From DATCJY01 sp036562565 (GTDB lineage Bacteria > Bacteroidota > Bacteroidia > Flavobacteriales_D > Sanyastnellaceae), in NCBI GenBank assembly GCA_036562565.1, contig DATCJY010000059.1, positions 68,602 through 132,601 on the forward strand: a stretch of 64,000 bases of DNA, in the 5' to 3' direction. Positions within the stretch are counted from its first letter, which is position 1. Each line of letters begins with the position of its first letter. The notes under the pieces were generated by a model. That model was not told the origin of the DNA and searched no databases. It saw only the letters and a program-made list of their open reading frames with translations. Both the position numbers and the translations under genes were made by a program. This document shows positions 15,666 through 25,039 of the stretch, one piece after another.

Positions 15666-17276
15666 TTATCCTTTCAAGAGATTGATGGTGACCGTTGCCA
15701 AATCTGAGTCTGGGAATCGCTTGTAGTAACGCTTGTCAATTGGCAATCCTGCTTCTTCGGCAATGCGTTCAAACACGGCTGGTTCCACAATGTATTGATC
15801 GGAATAGCCATGGGTCGCATCATAAGCAGTTGCAGCAGTTCTACCAAGATTAGCAGCAGTGAGTGCCGGAGGTAATGTATGCAATTCAATGACGAGCAAT
15901 CCGAACTTGTGTACATATGGTTGCCACTTTTTGAGATGTTCCAATAGAGAATCTTCCACCAAATTATTGCTCAATCGCACACCGCGATAGGCATACGCCC
16001 CGGTAGATGAGCTCACTCGTCCTTCCGTAACTGTTTTTGGAGCCTCCCAAATGCGGTTGTGATCAAGGAAGGTGCGCACATTGAGCAAGTCTTTCAAATC
16101 AATTGAGTAGTTTTCCAGCAAGTCTTTTGCAAGCAAATCCGGACGACCAATGTCACCGAATATCACCTTTGCCCAGATATCGGCTTTGATAAGGTTCGCT
16201 CGCGTAACGCGTAAAGCGGCTTCGTTGTAATCGGCTCCCACCAGAAAGAGCGGATATTCATCCAGCATTTTTCCTCGCAGCGTACGATGTTCAATCACAT
16301 TGAACAAATGCTCAATCAACGCACCGTTGCCACACCCCATGTCCAGAATTCCTTTGGGCTGTTGTTCGATGGGTTTATTGAACAACTCCACGATGATTTC
16401 ATCCAGCACTTTGAAATAGCCTGAGTGCGCACCACCACTTCCCCAAACATTCATCTCCCGATCCACATGTTTCTCAGGGCCACCATCGGTAATTCGCAAA
16501 ACATTAGGATTGCCAAACAGGAGTTCATCCAACTGGGTCATTGTTGGTATATAAGAAACAGTCACTCCGTAAGCGCTTGCACGCTTGGCGAAGAACAATC
16601 CTTTCTCGGTGAATCGGAAGGTATCATTCTTCTTCACAAACCATCCCAACTCTGTCATAAAGTCGAGAATTTTTCGGAAGCTGTCCGGGTCTTTGTGAAA
16701 CTCCTCAGGCTTGAAAGATGCTTCCATAAAATATTTATGGAACATACCGCTCATGCCCAAATGCACAATCGTTGGACCGATAATGATACCTTCAATGTGC
16801 TTTAAAACCTGAAATTGAAGACGCTCTTGCAACTCATTTGAAGCAGATTGAACACCGTAACCTTCACGGTATCTGCTCATGATATTTTCGAGTTTCCGAA
16901 ACGGCTCTATCTCGAATTTTCGCGGATGAAAATCCGCTGCATACTTGAGCAAATTGACTACATCTTTATAAAGATGTACCAATGAAAAAGCGACAGAAGA
17001 AGATTCGTTTACACTATAATGAATTTCGTCCTTTGAATTATCAATGTGTTGTACGAGCCAACCTTGAGAGGCTAAAACACGCAAGGCGACATTCAAATAT
17101 CCTTCGTTTGCCTTGAACTTTTCTGTGACTTCTTTTAAAGAAACACGTTCTTTTTCTAGGATATAATTCAACACACCTTTTTCATGCAACGCAAAAGCTG
17201 ACGGAGCTGTTACAATTCCATCAAGGTGTCGGAAGATGGTTCCTAAGTATTCAGATTTTTCCTTTTTTGATAACAT
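15666..17276 (-). CDS. SAM-dependent methyltransferase with duplicated N-terminal domain
   Basis: 536 aa. The C-terminal half is a class I methyltransferase: SAM-binding motif I is G-I-L-D-M-G-C-G-N-G (about 309-318), with the acidic residue of motif II in FLVGADYNEAAL. The N-terminal 300 residues contain two similar winged-helix-like segments (about 12-95 and 155-235; compare HLDGIVTAPSAFALHEKGVL with HIEGIIIGPTIVHLGMSGMF), like the dimerisation/substrate domains of O-methyltransferases. It resembles the AprA-related methyltransferases known from polyketide modules, but here it stands alone without carrier or synthase domains. Substrate unknown. A perfect TAACTTTG box (leftward 17308-17301) gives it its own promoter downstream of mutS. 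Confidence 0.75.
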   Translation of the reverse strand: MLSKKEKSEYLGTIFRHLDGIVTAPSAFALHEKGVLNYILEKERVSLKEVTEKFKANEGYLNVALRVLASQGWLVQHIDNSKDEIHYSVNESSSVAFSLVHLYKDVVNLLKYAADFHPRKFEIEPFRKLENIMSRYREGYGVQSASNELQERLQFQVLKHIEGIIIGPTIVHLGMSGMFHKYFMEASFKPEEFHKDPDSFRKILDFMTELGWFVKKNDTFRFTEKGLFFAKRASAYGVTVSYIPTMTQLDELLFGNPNVLRITDGGPEKHVDREMNVWGSGGAHSGYFKVLDEIIVELFNKPIEQQPKGILDMGCGNGALIEHLFNVIEHRTLRGKMLDEYPLFLVGADYNEAALRVTRANLIKADIWAKVIFGDIGRPDLLAKDLLENYSIDLKDLLNVRTFLDHNRIWEAPKTVTEGRVSSSTGAYAYRGVRLSNNLVEDSLLEHLKKWQPYVHKFGLLVIELHTLPPALTAANLGRTAATAYDATHGYSDQYIVEPAVFERIAEEAGLPIDKRYYKRFPDSDLATVTINLLKG

Positions 17277-17300
17277 AAATCAGGATTATTCAGATGTTGC

Positions 17301-17308
17301 CAAAGTTA
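17301..17308 (-). promoter_or_regulatory. -7 box of the methyltransferase gene
   Basis: Leftward TAACTTTG, exact TAnnTTTG match, 24 bases before the ATG at 17276; lies in the gap after mutS. Confidence 0.5.
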
Positions 17309-17371
17309 GCAGGGATAAACATTCCCAGGACAGAAGAGGTTAATGAATGTTAGCGAAATCCAGCTCAGCCA

Positions 17372-20020
17372 TCACTTCCCGCCCACAATCTTCTTAATCT
17401 CATTGAGTTTCATCAGAGCCTCAACGGGTGTCAGCGTATTGATATCGAGCGTCATAATTTCTTCTCTGATTTGAGCAAGTGTAGGGTCATCGAGTTGGAA
17501 AAAGCTGAGTTGGCCAATGGCAGATTCTTGAGCGGCTTTTGCCACTTCAGGTTTCGATGATTTAATGCCTTCACGCGTGTGAGATTTTTCGAGCTGCAGG
17601 AGAATGTCCTTTGCACGCTCTACTACTTTCACCGGCATACCGGCCATCTTCGCCACGTGGATACCAAAGCTGTGATTGCTTCCACCGGGAGTTAGTTTGC
17701 GTAAGAAGATGACTTTATTGCCGACCTCTTTCACGCTCACATTAAAATTCTTGATCCGTTTAAATATATCGGCCATGTCATTGAGCTCATGATAATGCGT
17801 TGCAAACAATGTTTTTGCTCTTCCTTTCGCATGCTCATGAATGTATTCCGCAATTGCCCAAGCGATGCTCACACCATCATATGTAGAGGTACCTCTACCA
17901 ATTTCATCCAACAACACAAGACTTCTATCTGATAGGTTGTTGAGGATGCTGGCGGTTTCGTTCATCTCTACCATGAATGTGGATTCACCACTGCTGATGT
18001 TATCGCTTGCGCCCACACGTGTAAAGATTTTATCGATGATGCCAATGTCGGCAGCTTTGGCAGGAACAAAGCTGCCCATTTGTGCCATAAGTACAATAAG
18101 AGCAGTCTGCCTGAGTACCGCACTTTTACCCGACATGTTCGGACCGGTAATCATCATGATTTGCTGTGTCTCATTGTCGAGGTAGATATCATTGCTCACA
18201 TACTCCTCGCCTGCTTTTAGAGATTGTTCAATCACCGGGTGACGACCTTCAAGAATTTTGAGTGAATAACCATCGTTGACAGATGGTTTCACGTAACCGT
18301 TGCGCACCGCCACTTTCGCGAAGCTCATAAGGCAATCAAGTTGTGCGAGCACCTGCGCATTGAGTTGAATAGCTGCCGTAAAATCCATTACAGCAAGAAC
18401 CAATTCATTGAACAACCGATGTTCAATCGCAGCAATCTTCTCTTCGGCTCCTAAGATTTTTGTTTCGTACACCTTGAGCTCTTCAGTGATATAGCGCTCG
18501 GCCTGAGTCAAGGTTTGTTTGCGTATCCAATCGGCCGGAACTTTATCCTTGTGCGTATTGCGCACTTCGAGATAATAACCGAAGACATTGTTGTACGAAA
18601 CCTTGAGAGACGGAATGCCCGTGCGCACTGATTCACGTTCTTGCAGCTGCTGCAGATAATCTTTACCATTCAAGGCCAGGCTTCGCAATTCATCAAGCTC
18701 TTTATCAAAGCCATCAGCAATGACTTGTCCTTTGCTCAGCGCAATGGGAGCATCGGGATGTATTTCACGCTCTATGCGCTCACGAATGGTAGCACATGGA
18801 TTGAGCTGATCACCCAAATATTTGAGGTGTTCGTTATCGGAGTTTTCAGCAAATGTTTTGAGAGGAACAATGCATTCCAGTGCACGCTTAATATGGAGCA
18901 TCTCGCGGGGCGAAATTCTTCCAACCGCTACCTTCGATATCAAACGCTCTAGATCACCCACCTGTTTCAACTCTTGGAGCAAGCCTTCCAGTTGCTCCAT
19001 GTGGGCAGTGAAGTATTCCACAACAGAATGGCGCTTTTCAATCTGAGCTCTCTCTTTCAATGGAAGCAACATCCATCTGCGCAAGAGGCGCGAGCCCATC
19101 GGGGTGACTGTTTGATCCAACACACGCAGCAGCGTGGTTGCATTATCATTGCCACTGCTCACCAACTCCAAATTGCGTATGGTGAACTTATCGAGCCAAA
19201 CGTATTTGTCCTCTTCAATCCGAGAGATATTCGCTATGTGACCAACTTTATCATGCTGCGTTTCTGCGAGGTAATGCAACACCGCACCGGCCGCGACAAT
19301 TCCAAGTTGTAATTCTTCAATACCAAATCCTTTGAGTGTTTTTGTTCCAAAGTGTTTGGTCAGAATTTCATTGCCAAACTCAGCACTGAACACCCAGTCA
19401 TCCAATCGAAACGTGTAGAACTTATCTCCGAACGCTTCTTTGAACTGCTTATCATAATTCTTTTCAAACAACACTTCATTGGGACGAAAGCTCTGTAAGA
19501 GTTTGTCCACATAATCAATGGTTCCTTGTGCTGTAAGAAATTCACCTGTAGAAATATCAAGAAATGCCACACCGGCATTGCTGCCATTGAGAGCTACGGC
19601 AGCAACAAAATTGTTGCTCTTGGTTTCAATAGTTTTCTCATTGTAAGAAACCCCCGGAGTAACCAACTCCGTAACCCCGCGCTTCACAATTGTCTTCGTC
19701 TGCTTGGGATCTTCCAATTGATCACAAATGGCCACTCGGTTACCCGCGCGAACCAACTTCGGCAAATAAGTATCCAATGAGTGATGAGGAAAGCCGGCCA
19801 ACTCAACATAGGCCGCTGCACCGTTCTTGCGTTTGGTAAGCACTATACCCAAAATATCAGCAGCCTTGATGGCGTCTTCACCAAACGTTTCATAAAAGTC
19901 CCCGACACGGAACAACAACAATGCATCAGGATATTTCGCCTTGATGGCATTGTATTGCTTCATCAGTGGAGTTTCTACGATGTCCTTTGCCTTGGTTTTA
20001 TTTTCCTCTTGTGCGCTCAT
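17372..20020 (-). CDS. mutS: DNA mismatch repair protein MutS
   Basis: 882 aa, full length for MutS1. The mismatch-binding domain I begins with TPLMKQYNAIKAKYPDALLL and contains the F-x-E wedge in GDFYETF. The ATPase domain holds Walker A TGPNMSGKS (about residues 626-633), the DEIGRGTST Walker B/signature and FATHYHEL. The protein scans DNA as a dimer, binds mismatches and recruits MutL. The start at 20020 gives the usual short N-terminal extension. It is alone in its transcription unit; mutL is not in the window. Confidence 0.97.
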   Translation of the reverse strand: MSAQEENKTKAKDIVETPLMKQYNAIKAKYPDALLLFRVGDFYETFGEDAIKAADILGIVLTKRKNGAAAYVELAGFPHHSLDTYLPKLVRAGNRVAICDQLEDPKQTKTIVKRGVTELVTPGVSYNEKTIETKSNNFVAAVALNGSNAGVAFLDISTGEFLTAQGTIDYVDKLLQSFRPNEVLFEKNYDKQFKEAFGDKFYTFRLDDWVFSAEFGNEILTKHFGTKTLKGFGIEELQLGIVAAGAVLHYLAETQHDKVGHIANISRIEEDKYVWLDKFTIRNLELVSSGNDNATTLLRVLDQTVTPMGSRLLRRWMLLPLKERAQIEKRHSVVEYFTAHMEQLEGLLQELKQVGDLERLISKVAVGRISPREMLHIKRALECIVPLKTFAENSDNEHLKYLGDQLNPCATIRERIEREIHPDAPIALSKGQVIADGFDKELDELRSLALNGKDYLQQLQERESVRTGIPSLKVSYNNVFGYYLEVRNTHKDKVPADWIRKQTLTQAERYITEELKVYETKILGAEEKIAAIEHRLFNELVLAVMDFTAAIQLNAQVLAQLDCLMSFAKVAVRNGYVKPSVNDGYSLKILEGRHPVIEQSLKAGEEYVSNDIYLDNETQQIMMITGPNMSGKSAVLRQTALIVLMAQMGSFVPAKAADIGIIDKIFTRVGASDNISSGESTFMVEMNETASILNNLSDRSLVLLDEIGRGTSTYDGVSIAWAIAEYIHEHAKGRAKTLFATHYHELNDMADIFKRIKNFNVSVKEVGNKVIFLRKLTPGGSNHSFGIHVAKMAGMPVKVVERAKDILLQLEKSHTREGIKSSKPEVAKAAQESAIGQLSFFQLDDPTLAQIREEIMTLDINTLTPVEALMKLNEIKKIVGGK

Positions 20021-20454
20021 AGTTTCAACAGCAGCAAAGAAAAGCAGGGAGAATGAAAACTGTGAACACCGCAGACCGAACTTCGTTCACATCTTATCAA
20101 AAACCGGCTGCAACAGATATGTTACTCAAGACATTGCAAATGCAACCGCTATAAAAAGCAAAGCTGCCGTTTCATTTCTGAAACAAGCAGCTCTGCAAAT
20201 CATGTAAAAAATCGTTTCGTTGGCAAACCTAGTCCTTTCAGCACACCTGAAGCAAGCATTACAAGTCATGTTATGCACACGGAGCATCGGGTTATAAACA
20301 AAACGAAACATCCTGAGTTTTGGATATCTATTTCTGAAGCAGCCACATGCTCTGACTAACTTTGTGACACATAAGAAAATCAACAAGCATAACCATGGTT
20401 GCTATCCATACCAAGGATTATCAATAACCCCAGTTATTTATTTAATTGACAACG
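20021..20454. other. Divergent intergenic region between mutS and the AddA-like gene
   Basis: 434 bases without a supported gene. It holds a double-stem hairpin at 20162-20192 (AGCTGC/GCAGCT around GTTTCA/TGAAAC) and a -7 box TAACTTTG at 20357-20364 that should drive the rightward gene with an RNA leader of about 85 bases. No tRNA or known riboswitch is recognised. Confidence 0.5.
20357..20364 (+). promoter_or_regulatory. -7 box of the AddA-like gene
   Basis: TAACTTTG, exact TAnnTTTG match, 90 bases before the ATG at 20455. The -33 element is weak. Confidence 0.45.
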
Positions 20455-23400
20455 ATGCACAACAACACCACCGGTTTATTCAAAGTTGTAAGAGCAAGTG
20501 CCGGCAGTGGTAAAACATATTCTCTGGTAAAGGAGTATTTGCTTCTTGCACTAAAGAGCAAGAGTGCAGATTACTATAAACACATCCTGGCCATCACATT
20601 CACCAATGCGGCTGCAGCTGAAATGAAAGAGCGTGTCATCCATCGCTTACGAGAACTCAGTGAAAATGCAGATCCGAAAAATCCCCTGCTCCAGGAATTG
20701 GTGCAAACGCTGAATATCTCACCAGAAGCCGTGCAGGAGCGTAGTCGTGCAACCTACCGCCACATCTTGCACAACTATAGCCAATTGAGTATTCAAACGA
20801 TTGATGGTTTTACACACAAACTCATACGCAGCTTTGCTCGTGAACTGAAGCTCAGCCAAGACTTTCATGTGGAGTTGGATACGGATGCATTTATTGAAAT
20901 GCTCGCGGACAAATGCTTGGACAACATTGGCAATGACCCGGATATAACCCGTTATCTTGAACATTTTGCATTAGAGAATCTAGAAGAAGGAAGCAGTTGG
21001 AACATCCGTCAACAGCTTATCACCTTCTCCAAAGAACTCCTTAAGGAAGATGCGTTGGAAGCCATTGAAAAGCTCTCGCGTTATACGCTGGAGGATTTCA
21101 GCAATGTGCGCAAAAAGCTCCATGCAAAAATCAAAGCATATGAAAACGATTTGAAGCAATTGGCTGAAAAGGCATTGTCCAAGTTGCACGGCAATGGCAT
21201 TGATCCACTGGATCTTGCTTATGGCTATAAAGGGGGAATGATGCAATTGGTTAAACTGGCCAATGAAAACTTAGAACCACCGAAGGAACGCTTCATTGAA
21301 ATGGCTTCAGGGGGTAGCTGGTATGCGAAAAAAGCACGTCCTGAACTCAAAGCTGCAGTGGATGCAGTTCGTCCGGAAGTAGAACCTATACTTCAAGAAA
21401 TTCTTGCGCGATTGGGTGCTGAAGAATACGGGGCTTATCTGCTCCATGGCTTATTACTTCGCAACATCTACCTCATCGGCATACTCAACAGCTTGAACGA
21501 GTTGTCCAAGAAAATCAAGGAAGAAAACAACCTGCTTCTCATAAGCGATTTTCACCTGCTTGTGAATGAGGTGGTAAGGGAAAGTCCTGCACCATTTATT
21601 TATGAGCGCATTGGCAACCGCTACAAGCATATTCTGATAGATGAATTTCAGGACACCTCTGCGTTGCAATGGTCGAATGCTGTACCACTCATTCAAAATG
21701 CTTTGGGTGAGAATAACATGAGCTTGCTCGTGGGAGATGCCAAGCAATCGATCTACCGCTGGCGTGGAGGCCGTGTGGAGCAATTTGTCGATTTACCAAC
21801 GGTCCGAGTAAAAACGGCTTTCAACAACAATACAAGCTTTTTTGAGCAACACTTTACTGAGCAAGTTTTGGATAAAAACTTTCGCAGTGCTCGAACGATT
21901 ATAGAGTTCAATAACCGGTTTTATGATGCGCTTTCACCAGCACTGGGCGATAAACAAAAAGTCTATCACCGGCAAGCGCAGCAAAGTGTAAAGCCACGTA
22001 CCGGTTATGTGCGTATTGATACAGTAAAAGGCAAAAACATCAAAGAGCGCTGGCCGCTCACTGCTGAAAACATCTTGCGCTATGTGAATGAATGCCTAAA
22101 TGACGGATATAAGCCAAGCGATATCGCCATCCTTACGCGCAAAGGTGACAAGGAAAGTGGCAAGATTGCACAACTGCTTGCCGAAAACGGAATGGAAGTA
22201 GTGACACAAGGCAGCTTTCTGCTTCAAAACTCACCGGCTGTCCGCGCAGTGATGGGATATTTGAACTACTATGCGGATCCACAAAAACACTTCGCGGCAA
22301 TTGATTTAATTCAATCGCTGAGCAGCATCCATCCACACATACAAGTGGAGCAGTTCGTGCAGGATTATATGAGCAAGGGCAAAACAACCCAGCTGGATTT
22401 GCATGGTTATCTCAGAAAACACTTTCCTGCCCCACCCTATAAACCGACATCCACTTATGCTTTAGCAAAGCACATCATAGACAGATTTGGCCTTCCAATG
22501 GACAACTACTTGGAGTGCCTTCTTGACCATATACGCGAACGCACACTTGGTCGCGGCAAATCGCTCCCCAACTTTTTAGAATGGTGGAATAATGAACGCG
22601 ATAACATCTACGTATCAGGTACAGCCAGCGATAATGCCATTCGCATAATGACGATTCACAAAAGCAAGGGACTTCAATTTCCTGTTGTGATTTATCCACG
22701 TTTCAATTCCAAAGAACAACCCTCATCCTTATGGATTGAAATCGATGAAGCGGAATTTGGCTTGCCCACTGCGCTGGTCACCATGAATAAAGAAGCAGAA
22801 GACAAGGAGTCCGCATCCGTAAAACTTCCGAAAGAATTTTATGAAGAAACAGCCAAAGCGCGATTGGATGACCTCAACCTGTGCTACGTAGCCACTACGC
22901 GTGCTGAGGACAGATTGTATATGGTATTGGAGAACAACTCAAGCTGGCTCAGCAAGCAAATTGAAGAGGTGCTGGCTTCAGAGTTCGCACACTGCCTGCA
23001 TGAAGGACATTGGGAACTTGGCGAGCGAGAAAAAGTGCAACGCAGCTCGGGCATAGAACACGTGCATCACATTCATCCACCAACCGGAAAGGCGCGTCAA
23101 CTCAAGATCAGAGCCATGCGCATTAGCGATGATTATTCGGATGAAATCTTACAAGGTAACCTCATCCACCAAGCACTTGCAGAGGTCAAAACCAGCGATA
23201 CAATACCGCTAGCCGTTGAGCGGATTGCATCCCTCCACCAATTGAATGAAGATAAGAAGCAACGCCTGTTGCAAGAGGTGCTAGGCATTACCACACATCC
23301 CGAATTTGCGCGATGGTTCAGTGAAGAAACAGAAACTATGACAGAACGCGACATCGCCACAGCAGATGGAAAAGTGATTCGTCCCGACCGTGTAGTGATT

Positions 23401-23571
23401 TATCCTAACCACATCGAAGTCATCGACTTCAAAACCGGTAAGGCATTTGAACACCATGCGCAGCAGGTAAAGGAATATATCCATTATTTACAAGAGCTTT
23501 ATTCGCGACCGGTTAAAGGCTACCTTCTTTATACAAATGACAGGCAGACCATCGAGGTGAACCCAAATTAG
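20455..23571 (+). CDS. UvrD-type helicase/nuclease, AddA (RecB)-like
   Basis: 1038 aa from the ATG at 20455. Superfamily 1A helicase motifs are in order: Walker A ASAGSGKT (14-21), motif Ia in AITFTNAAAAEMKERV, motif II in ILIDEFQDTS, motif III GDAKQSIYRWRGG, motif V in MTIHKSKGLQFPVV and motif VI in YVATTRAEDRLY. A C-terminal PD-(D/E)XK nuclease follows (about 890-1030): GNLIHQAL, then VIDFKTGK and QVKEYIHYL, with the catalytic residues intact. Enzymes of this type process double-strand breaks for recombination together with an AddB-like partner. No addB is adjacent. A palindromic terminator lies at 23734-23757. Confidence 0.9.
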   Translation: MHNNTTGLFKVVRASAGSGKTYSLVKEYLLLALKSKSADYYKHILAITFTNAAAAEMKERVIHRLRELSENADPKNPLLQELVQTLNISPEAVQERSRATYRHILHNYSQLSIQTIDGFTHKLIRSFARELKLSQDFHVELDTDAFIEMLADKCLDNIGNDPDITRYLEHFALENLEEGSSWNIRQQLITFSKELLKEDALEAIEKLSRYTLEDFSNVRKKLHAKIKAYENDLKQLAEKALSKLHGNGIDPLDLAYGYKGGMMQLVKLANENLEPPKERFIEMASGGSWYAKKARPELKAAVDAVRPEVEPILQEILARLGAEEYGAYLLHGLLLRNIYLIGILNSLNELSKKIKEENNLLLISDFHLLVNEVVRESPAPFIYERIGNRYKHILIDEFQDTSALQWSNAVPLIQNALGENNMSLLVGDAKQSIYRWRGGRVEQFVDLPTVRVKTAFNNNTSFFEQHFTEQVLDKNFRSARTIIEFNNRFYDALSPALGDKQKVYHRQAQQSVKPRTGYVRIDTVKGKNIKERWPLTAENILRYVNECLNDGYKPSDIAILTRKGDKESGKIAQLLAENGMEVVTQGSFLLQNSPAVRAVMGYLNYYADPQKHFAAIDLIQSLSSIHPHIQVEQFVQDYMSKGKTTQLDLHGYLRKHFPAPPYKPTSTYALAKHIIDRFGLPMDNYLECLLDHIRERTLGRGKSLPNFLEWWNNERDNIYVSGTASDNAIRIMTIHKSKGLQFPVVIYPRFNSKEQPSSLWIEIDEAEFGLPTALVTMNKEAEDKESASVKLPKEFYEETAKARLDDLNLCYVATTRAEDRLYMVLENNSSWLSKQIEEVLASEFAHCLHEGHWELGEREKVQRSSGIEHVHHIHPPTGKARQLKIRAMRISDDYSDEILQGNLIHQALAEVKTSDTIPLAVERIASLHQLNEDKKQRLLQEVLGITTHPEFARWFSEETETMTERDIATADGKVIRPDRVVIYPNHIEVIDFKTGKAFEHHAQQVKEYIHYLQELYSRPVKGYLLYTNDRQTIEVNPN

Positions 23572-23733
23572 ACAAGAAATTATTGGTTCGCTTTGCACAC
23601 TAATAAATGGACAAAACAGCAACGCTTGCATTAGCTTTACGATAGAAACAACAGCGAAGCTTATCCTTAAAGTGATATAAAAGAGCTACAGTGTGCGAAG
23701 GAAGTAACACAGTCTGTACAGCGAGTGCAAGCA

Positions 23734-23757
23734 AAAGGCATCCATATGGATGCCTTT
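23734..23757. terminator. Terminator between the AddA-like and DUF4286 genes
   Basis: A 10-bp stem AAAGGCATCC (23734-23743) with GGATGCCTTT (23748-23757) and an ATAT loop; T-rich on the right side (GCTATTTTAA) and A-rich on the left. It lies between two convergent genes. Confidence 0.7.
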
Positions 23758-23791
23758 GCTATTTTAATAGTATGTCATTAAAAGCAAATCG

Positions 23792-24136
23792 TCAATTAGG
23801 ATAAACATCCACGTAAGGAGCTTTGAACTCGTGCAAAATTTCGAGCACTGTTCGGAATGTCACCACTTTGTTGCCATATTTATCAAAGTGTTTTTGCTGC
23901 AATGCAGGAGCTTCTTCACGTTGATACTCTTCGAGGTCGGCTTTGCTTTTGGCAATGTATTGCACCGCATAGGTGATACCGTTCTCTTCATACTCATGAA
24001 TGCGGCAAATACGATTTTCCAAAAAATAACCGGTGGCCATGACTTCAGGAATGTGGACAAACATCATCCAGTCCAACCACTCCTCATGCGTGTCCTTGTC
24101 GACACTACACGTTACATTGTATAACACTCTGTTCAT
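23792..24136 (-). CDS. DUF4286-like small protein
   Basis: 114 aa, one ferredoxin-like alpha/beta domain as in the DUF4286 family (start MNRVLYNVTCSVD; central FVHIPEVMATGYFLENRICR and TYAVQYIAKSKADLEEY). Such proteins resemble small dimeric alpha-beta barrel proteins; no function is known. There is no signal peptide or membrane segment. It is last in a leftward group after the TonB receptor and DUF4249 genes, 65 bases behind the latter, but need not be functionally related. Confidence 0.7.
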   Translation of the reverse strand: MNRVLYNVTCSVDKDTHEEWLDWMMFVHIPEVMATGYFLENRICRIHEYEENGITYAVQYIAKSKADLEEYQREEAPALQQKHFDKYGNKVVTFRTVLEILHEFKAPYVDVYPN

Positions 24137-24201
24137 TGCCGCAAAAATGATAAATAAGTGTTTTTAAACCTAACTGAAGATTCGGTCTTCTTCGCTCTCC
24201 A

Positions 24202-25026
24202 TTATTCAGTAATGGTAATGGACTTTTTACTGCTGGTATAAGCACCAAATACGCCCAATGCACCACCACGGATATTTGTAATCGGATTGGCTGGCGTAGC
24301 ACTGAAAGGACTTCCTGCCGAGCCACCAGCAATATCTTTCATCGTATCGAAGAATTGATATACGCCTTTGTCAATGCATTGAAGTTCTACTTCCACTACA
24401 TCACCAACTTCACAGCTCAAGTAGTAAATGGGCATATAAATCTCTTGGCCATCCAATGCTCCCGGATCCACCACAATGATTTCATCCGAATCGATGAGCA
24501 AAGTGTCATTGTAAGTCACCACATACTTGTAATACTGCGGACCTACAGGGTCCTGATATCGCACATAAACAGCATATGTAGGATCAGAGCCGAACAATTG
24601 TGGATTGGCTACTTGCTCCAAGGAGTCGAGCTCAATGTGCTTCGGCATGCGCGTTACGGCCGTAAATTCTTCATCATTCACCAAAACACGCAAAGCATAA
24701 TCAGCATCATCCACAATCACTTGATTGGTGGCTTTGTAATAACCGTTACCAATGGACTGCAGCAGGACCTCTTCGCCACTTGGCATGGTGATGATAACGG
24801 TTGCATCATCCACAACCGGAGGAAGGCCGCCATCGAAGAAGCTAGCGGTTTGAGTTACCCGAACCATAATGCTATCCACACCTTCGTAGATATGACCTTC
24901 GATTACATATTTAGGATCTGCATCGTTGAGGTCTACATCAATTACATCCTGGCAGCTCTGCATGGTGAAGGTCAATAACCCCAACATACATGCAATAAAG
25001 GAGAATTTATTTGTCAAAGTTTTCAT
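24202..25026 (-). CDS. DUF4249 outer-membrane lipoprotein
   Basis: 274 aa from the ATG at 25026; the frame continues upstream to 25200 into the receptor gene but the lipoprotein signal fixes the start. The lipobox M-Q-S-C places the lipidated cysteine at residue 25, followed by acidic residues (QDVIDVD) compatible with surface export. The DUF4249 domain is beta-rich (YVIEGHIYEG, MVRVTQTASFFDGG, VTRMPKHIELDS). In Bacteroidota these lipoproteins pair with TonB-dependent receptors and probably act as surface substrate-binding partners, similar in position to SusD. It starts 13 bases after the receptor stop, so the two form an operon. Ligand unknown. Confidence 0.85.
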   Translation of the reverse strand: MKTLTNKFSFIACMLGLLTFTMQSCQDVIDVDLNDADPKYVIEGHIYEGVDSIMVRVTQTASFFDGGLPPVVDDATVIITMPSGEEVLLQSIGNGYYKATNQVIVDDADYALRVLVNDEEFTAVTRMPKHIELDSLEQVANPQLFGSDPTYAVYVRYQDPVGPQYYKYVVTYNDTLLIDSDEIIVVDPGALDGQEIYMPIYYLSCEVGDVVEVELQCIDKGVYQFFDTMKDIAGGSAGSPFSATPANPITNIRGGALGVFGAYTSSKKSITITE

Positions 25027-25039
25027 GGTACTTCGGTAA

